A stretch of 64,000 nt of DNA from Allolobophora icterica. Taxonomy: Eukaryota; Annelida; Clitellata; Crassiclitellata; Lumbricidae. The translations under genes were made by a program, and so were the position numbers. Shown here one piece after another: positions 62,701 to 64,000 of this stretch (positions within the stretch are counted from its first letter, which is position 1; the number at the start of each line of letters is the position of its first letter). The stretch is from NCBI GenBank assembly GCA_963556255.1, contig OY744609.1, forward strand, positions 14,823,744-14,887,743. The letters are read 5' to 3'. The notes under the pieces are model-generated. The model did no database searches, was not told the origin of the DNA, and saw only the letters and a program-made list of their open reading frames with translations.

Positions 62701-63100
62701 AACAGAAGAAGAGCCTTTCCTCAGCTAACCCAAGAGGCAGCCATGGCAATGATCTTTTAGCGACTTCATTTACTTAGCCTCGGCATATGACGGCGGTTGG
62801 CCAGTCCTCATACTCACTGCCTGGTCTTTCCAATAACAGAAAGGAAACTCAGACAACTTGCATCCTATCCATGACCAACTATACGAATGGATGCCTCTCC
62901 CTATGCTCAACCATTGTCTCTGAATCTGAACAATGACCAAATTACATTTAGAAAAATCAATTAATTTCAGCAGTTGACTTTGTGTTTTGGCTAAACAGAA
63001 ATTTTACTGTCTGGATCGCACTGACCATCGCTCGCGCTTCTTCTGAAATTGAAGGAACGTGCAGAAGGCTGTAGAGGGTCCCATGCACAAACGGCCGTAT
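50589..63100 (-). CDS. ARMC9: ARMC9 orthologue, 3' coding exons (partial)
   Basis: Seven exons (63,026-63,100; 62,362-62,455; 53,215-53,408; 52,516-52,628; 52,094-52,173; 51,382-51,439; 50,589-50,743) join in phase. The first two encode RPFVHGTLYSLLHVPSISEE, ARAM, then GMEEILTTSV; the third has an acidic run followed by GELSG; the fourth has RRPVTP. The same landmarks in the same order are those I know from vertebrate ARMC9. ARMC9 is a LisH/ARM-repeat protein of the basal body and daughter centriole; it acts in cilium assembly and Hedgehog signalling, and its loss causes Joubert syndrome. Here the end of the ARM-repeat region and the disordered Ser/Pro/Arg-rich tail are present. Upstream exons lie beyond the window and the last exon is uncertain. 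An LTR retrotransposon sits in the intron between the second and third exons, in the same orientation. Confidence 0.85.
51382..51439 (-). CDS. ARMC9: ARMC9 exon f
   Basis: A 58-nt exon, phase 1-2, encoding DEVLSKSAPRQQQVERQPTG. The frame was chosen because only it continues from exon e into exon g. Donor AGG|GTTAGT. Confidence 0.65.
51590..51700. repeat. (ATT)n-rich region
   Basis: Imperfect trinucleotide repeats in an ARMC9 intron. Confidence 0.85.
51905..52017. repeat. (GGT)n microsatellite
   Basis: About 35 units in an ARMC9 intron, 80 bp from exon e. Poly-Gly, poly-Pro and poly-His frames over it are artefacts. Confidence 0.97.
52094..52173 (-). CDS. ARMC9: ARMC9 exon e
   Basis: Phase 2-1; acceptor gctactcag, donor GAG|GTACAC. 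In the phase-consistent frame it encodes ASYLSAPPGPRSQRPPTRSG, then SRPSSR. Confidence 0.7.
52516..52628 (-). CDS. ARMC9: ARMC9 exon d: RPVTP segment
   Basis: Phase 0-2; acceptor cacctgcag, donor CAG|GTAGAC. It encodes LFDNVLATDDVLRRPVTPSY and on to RLSNIGDTTAVR. 'L.RPVTP' is a conserved ARMC9 element after the GELSG segment. Confidence 0.8.
53215..53408 (-). CDS. ARMC9: ARMC9 exon c: acidic segment and GELSG motif
   Basis: Phase 1-0; acceptor cgtgtgcag, donor CGG|GTATTG. It encodes DEPDLSNDSDDDDDDD, then EELEKDLDNDDVMRQQAGEL and SGNQFLAKYY. The acidic run followed by LD.D...Q.GELSG is shared with vertebrate ARMC9. Confidence 0.85.
53755..53935. repeat. about 24-bp tandem repeat (tataacacagcttacagttgct)
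   Basis: About seven imperfect units in the ARMC9 intron. Confidence 0.9.
53936..54645. other. ARMC9 intron, left flank of the LTR element
   Basis: A (GT)n run at 54,240-54,277 is the only repeat noted; no exon seen. Confidence 0.5.
54646..55370 (-). repeat. 3' LTR of the Gmr1-like element
   Basis: TGTCGC...GCGACA ends, 725 bp. Four substitutions relative to the 5' LTR were noticed (for example gaccGtc/gaccCtc and ttaaTaaa/ttaaCaaa). A short AATAAA-like A/T block lies inside. Confidence 0.95.
55371..55380 (-). promoter_or_regulatory. polypurine tract
   Basis: GGGAAGGAGG immediately upstream of the 3' LTR on the element's coding strand; this is the expected plus-strand primer position. Confidence 0.75.
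55561..58236 (-). CDS. pol: pol: integrase - reverse transcriptase - RNase H
   Basis: The frame is open from 58,236; the first ATG is at 58,116, but the integrase zinc finger begins upstream of it, so translation probably enters from gag by a -1 shift. Integrase: H2C2 finger (AHDAAFAGHM...CASCDICQ), then VVVDQFSRWP, SDNGSNF and PESQGLVERCN with the D,D,E triad, and a C-terminal GPxxI-type module (RYEVGDKVII). Reverse transcriptase follows: LRLAIDYRYVNK, CFDARQGYYQI, FVDDMAVHS. RNase H: STDASDKAVG, VEREAYA, YSDHNPL, ending ADLLSRL. No internal stop. The domain order, with integrase first, is that of Gmr1-type Gypsy elements and, independently, Copia; sequence motifs (FVDD, DAS, H2C2) place it in Gypsy. 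Confidence 0.93.
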   Translation of the reverse strand, partial: RQYLFHKDKIAGHSVKQLCLPKERIDKVLNLAHDAAFAGHMALKTTKDRIKLNFWFPNMEDIVKEYCASCDICQRHAPLRVAQRAPITPIPRNDETRFGCLVADCIGPIVTNVDPTSPKPEYNYALVVVDQFSRWPMAYPLKSLTAKATCDAYMQIFTTFGFPKTIRSDNGSNFNSKLTQEFLHRMGCSPRFGPVAHPESQGLVERCNATLKTMIHKLAEENPRGWHRLLPYVLWSLRERPSATTHVSPYTLVYGTLPKGPLSVLSEEWAGERDSPLSLGAGAAAYLDQLRDNLEMSKLYAEYYSDMEQQRYATHYNLRSMDRRYEVGDKVIIQSPEARGAKKEGQWQGPAIIAQVKSPYTYIVEIGGKSRLLHANRIRKYNERIQQALINNCSILFEKDEDFGHVEAVGSFVTSQTRPSEQVDPTAVAHLTVPERKQLFSLLDRFPDVFSDKPGFCPVLEHTITVSAEFRPKSLRAYKVPELLKPEMEKQIRELLALGIITPSHSEMASPVVCVVKKGGQGGLRLAIDYRYVNKFSAGDAYPTPDIQEVLQKVGSANFISCFDARQGYYQIGLHKDSRWLSAFVCDAGLFEFVRLPFGLKSASNSFIRCMSKVLHPIRDFTETFVDDMAVHSMTWPDHMKHLEKYLMTIQQSGLTLNIKKSSFARRQTTFVSHLIGSGSIEPDPMKIAGLGKIPQPESKKDIRRLIGFFSYFRNFIPNLAETARILTDLTQKSVPAKIPWRVEHQNALDKLTHDLNNAVCLQTIDYGREFGLSTDASDKAVGCCLFQIQDDGTERPICFASSKLDATQARWSTVEREAYAVIFALKKFRNWIFMSRTTLYSDHNPLTFLTASTPTSAKLARWALALQDFDIAFKYRPGALNIPADLLSRL
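58206..60575 (-). CDS. gag: gag-protease polyprotein, 789 aa
   Basis: ATG at 60,575 (MDKLSIGKRVRML). Residues about 85-230 are a long Glu/Lys/Arg coiled coil made of near-identical EEKEEAEKRRR-type repeats. About 235-440 is a capsid-like region (FPSDHAQIPGFFVHCERLFD; LLTCLDNQARA). A CCHC zinc knuckle, CFLCFSPDHRAKLC (CX2CX4HX4C), lies near 475-488. A retropepsin core with the catalytic LIDSGAEYNCA is near 568. The ORF ends with TAG at 58,206 and overlaps the open pol frame by 29 nt. Protease is thus fused to gag rather than to pol. Confidence 0.9.
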   Translation of the reverse strand: MDKLSIGKRVRMLNMPRHRLVAYLIKMGLGEEELGSMSMDQLQEASAEIIVSGRETPPEVSEEVSTGSIESNIDSAAQTSLYELKRLKYEREEAARLRREVREEAERIERVRREEKEETEKRRREEKEEAEKQRREEKEETEKRRREEKEEAEKQRREEKEETEKRRREEKEEAEKRRREEKEEAEKLRLREEKRRREEKEEAEKREKEVREERDAERRLRDERDYNLRHSVVGRMKTYSESLRGLLPRFPSDHAQIPGFFVHCERLFDSCAVPDDLRSRLLLTCLDNQARALTARLTQEELDNYGKLKTFLLKEFKVSAVSLRERFMNAKKAVDESYTTLASRLHNLLSYYLQDRKAMTFDEVTSLLIADKMKEMLPRGCLNFILSQEQQNWLGHKELAAAADTYAATHPWENDYTKHSLGTGKTEARYAKAPAPPQTTAKQTDTWTDRPGGTQTNNRTDGRPTPDEIRKRGLCFLCFSPDHRAKLCSKNKQIKSKQVSACAVQPTVTRAQGRQADRQSETRQDGPPLIQEIDQHALPTNPDCIDVEETYVREYMKVYITGLPVTSSLIDSGAEYNCARAELIRPLNLPVVKQIEVKGLNGQSMIVDVVRLRLKGSQAGEDREGEVNYAPDVRIWAALIKDLNEPLIITPTTADLLRETALYSCHAASAPEIDQISEAQAVARTETNEEEERGEEVEGLRTLIGEDYFTVAQADSGSVGEISPEETDNEELFFNPEIPPPPKEDTIVGRNKMAAEQAQCSTLAPFLAHGKIGAKNFFIEDNISFIKTK
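60576..61103 (-). other. 5' leader of the retrotransposon
   Basis: About 530 nt between the 5' LTR and the gag start. A frame open from the primer-binding site (to 60,798) has no ATG at its head and no recognisable domain, so it is taken as untranslated leader. Confidence 0.6.
61085..61102 (-). promoter_or_regulatory. primer-binding site (tRNA-Ser-like)
   Basis: TGGCGCAGTCGACAGGAT starts one base after the 5' LTR on the coding strand. It is complementary, with about one mismatch, to the 3' end I recall for animal tRNA-Ser (…CTGCCGACTGCGCCA). Confidence 0.65.
61104..61828 (-). repeat. 5' LTR of the Gmr1-like element
   Basis: 725 bp, TGTCGC...GCGACA, followed on the plus strand by the target duplication ATGGG. 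It should hold the element's promoter. Confidence 0.95.
61834..62361. other. ARMC9 intron, right flank of the LTR element
   Basis: Contains a stretch (62,150-62,250) similar to 50,200-50,350; no exon seen. Confidence 0.5.
62362..62455 (-). CDS. ARMC9: ARMC9 exon b: end of ARM-repeat region
   Basis: Phase 0-1; acceptor gatccag, donor TCA|GTAAGC. It encodes GMEEILTTSVKDEDDEE, then HVLFLIKRLNTF, matching the GMEDIL...FI..LN segment of ARMC9. Confidence 0.85.
62590..62680. repeat. retroposon tail with (TAATG)n
   Basis: A short 'taatgtaatg' run followed by 'cacttatatagcactacct', similar to the dispersed repeat at 7,105 and 11,165. Confidence 0.4.
62755..62815. mobile_element. SINE-C fragment
   Basis: 'ttacttagcctcggcatatg' and 'ggccagtcct' are shared with the SINE at 474-683. 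Confidence 0.5.
63026..63100 (-). CDS. ARMC9: ARMC9 exon a
   Basis: Exactly 25 codons, phase 0-0; acceptor gttgttgcag, donor ATG|GTCAGT. It encodes IRPFVHGTLYSLLHVPSISE, then EARAM. This helical repeat segment is among the best conserved parts of ARMC9. Confidence 0.88.
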
Positions 63101-64000
63101 CTGCAACAACCATAAATTAAATATTAATCAATCAATCAAGCAGTTTATTGAACACCAGTACACCAGCAATAAAAATCAATATTACAGTCACTCAGAGAAA
63201 ATACTAGGAGGCATTTCAAAGGTGAGACCAGAAGGGACAAGTCACATCAGGGTCACCTAGTTTCTTACAACAGAATTCATGACAGAATTTTCAACATTGT
63301 CACAATTCATCAGGTTTTGTTAACTTTATACAATATTCATGCAGTGCTTTTTAAATACTTTCCATAACAAACCACATTTCACACTTTGACTCTCCTATCG
63401 TAATCGTAATCTCGAGATTTCTACAGTGCCACAAAGCCACGTACAGCGCCTTGTAGCTACCTCTCTGCCATAAAATCTCAGCTAAAATAAATGTTGACCA
63501 ATGACACCTGAGTCAAACTACGAGCTGGTATTCATAAAATTTCCTCCGGTACAGTTCAACAATAACCTCTGAATGTTTTCAGAATCCAAAGAAGCCAAGT
63601 CATGAGAACCAGTTCTTTCACAAGTATCAACAGTCATTGTTCTCCCAGATAGCTAAGAGTCACCAAGGGTACAGGTAATTTTGCCCCACAAAGTGGTGCT
63701 GACCAATCCCATCCACCCTCCTCTCCCTATCCTCTTTCCCCTTCAGTTCTCACTTCCCTCTCCCTTCTGACATTTTATACAAACATAAAATGATGTCAAC
63801 TACAACAAGATGGATAACGTCATCAATTTATGCAACCTAAAACAATAAGTAAGTAAGCTGACGTGAAGGGATCTTTCAGCAATGCGATAGTTAAGTATGC
63901 AAGAATACACTGTCATTAATTGTTGTAGCTTGAACTCGATCCTAACCATAATCCTGCTGTCTTGTCGCAAACAATATATTAGCACAGGGCCAAAAAGTGT
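63101..64000. other. ARMC9 intron to window edge
   Basis: Carries a (ATCA)n-linked retroposon piece (63,124-63,230) and a LINE tail on the minus strand (63,395-63,460, 'cgtaatcgtaatctcgag'). The preceding ARMC9 exon is not in view. Confidence 0.5.

Overview
This is a gene-poor, repeat-rich animal genomic window. The introns, the EGF/VWD/discoidin multidomain gene, the ciliary ARM-repeat gene and a retrotransposon with the pol order known from deuterostome Gmr1-type elements all point to a deuterostome. A marine invertebrate, most likely an echinoderm, is my best inference, but I did no search. Both host genes and the LTR retrotransposon read on the minus strand. Exons below were delimited by hand from splice signals and checked for reading-phase continuity.

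From right to left: (1) 50.6-63.1 kb holds seven consecutive 3' coding exons of an ARMC9 orthologue (LisH/ARM-repeat basal-body protein). One of its introns holds a 7.2-kb LTR retrotransposon (54,646-61,828) with two 725-bp near-identical LTRs, an ATGGG target duplication, a gag-protease ORF and a pol ORF in the order integrase, reverse transcriptase, RNase H. (2) 43-50 kb is intergenic and filled with SINEs, LINE pieces and small DNA transposons. (3) 4.2-42.3 kb is one large gene of 25 inferred coding exons. They join in phase into a predicted secreted protein of about 1,618 residues: signal peptide, a 425-residue exon of 12-residue repeats (17 SGSGD-containing units, then Asp-Val-Pro repeats), four alternating ShKT/EGF units, VWD-C8-TIL-VWC-like, a Pro/Thr linker, a discoidin (F5/8C) domain and two copies of an unassigned Cys-rich domain. 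It resembles hemocytin/SCO-spondin/sea-star-footprint-protein-type mucous or adhesive glycoproteins. (4) 2.15-2.67 kb looks like the 3' terminal exon of another minus-strand gene with a Lys/Gly-rich tail.

The first intron of the large gene (31.7-42.2 kb) is a transposon graveyard: a 5-kb LINE (B) interrupted at its catalytic YADD codons by a second LINE (A), a composite hAT-type block with an 8-bp target duplication, and an intact mariner-like element with perfect 30-bp inverted repeats. Other introns carry hAT MITEs with perfect 8-bp target duplications, tRNA-derived SINEs, and many micro- and minisatellites. These satellites produce long spurious open frames, which were left out.
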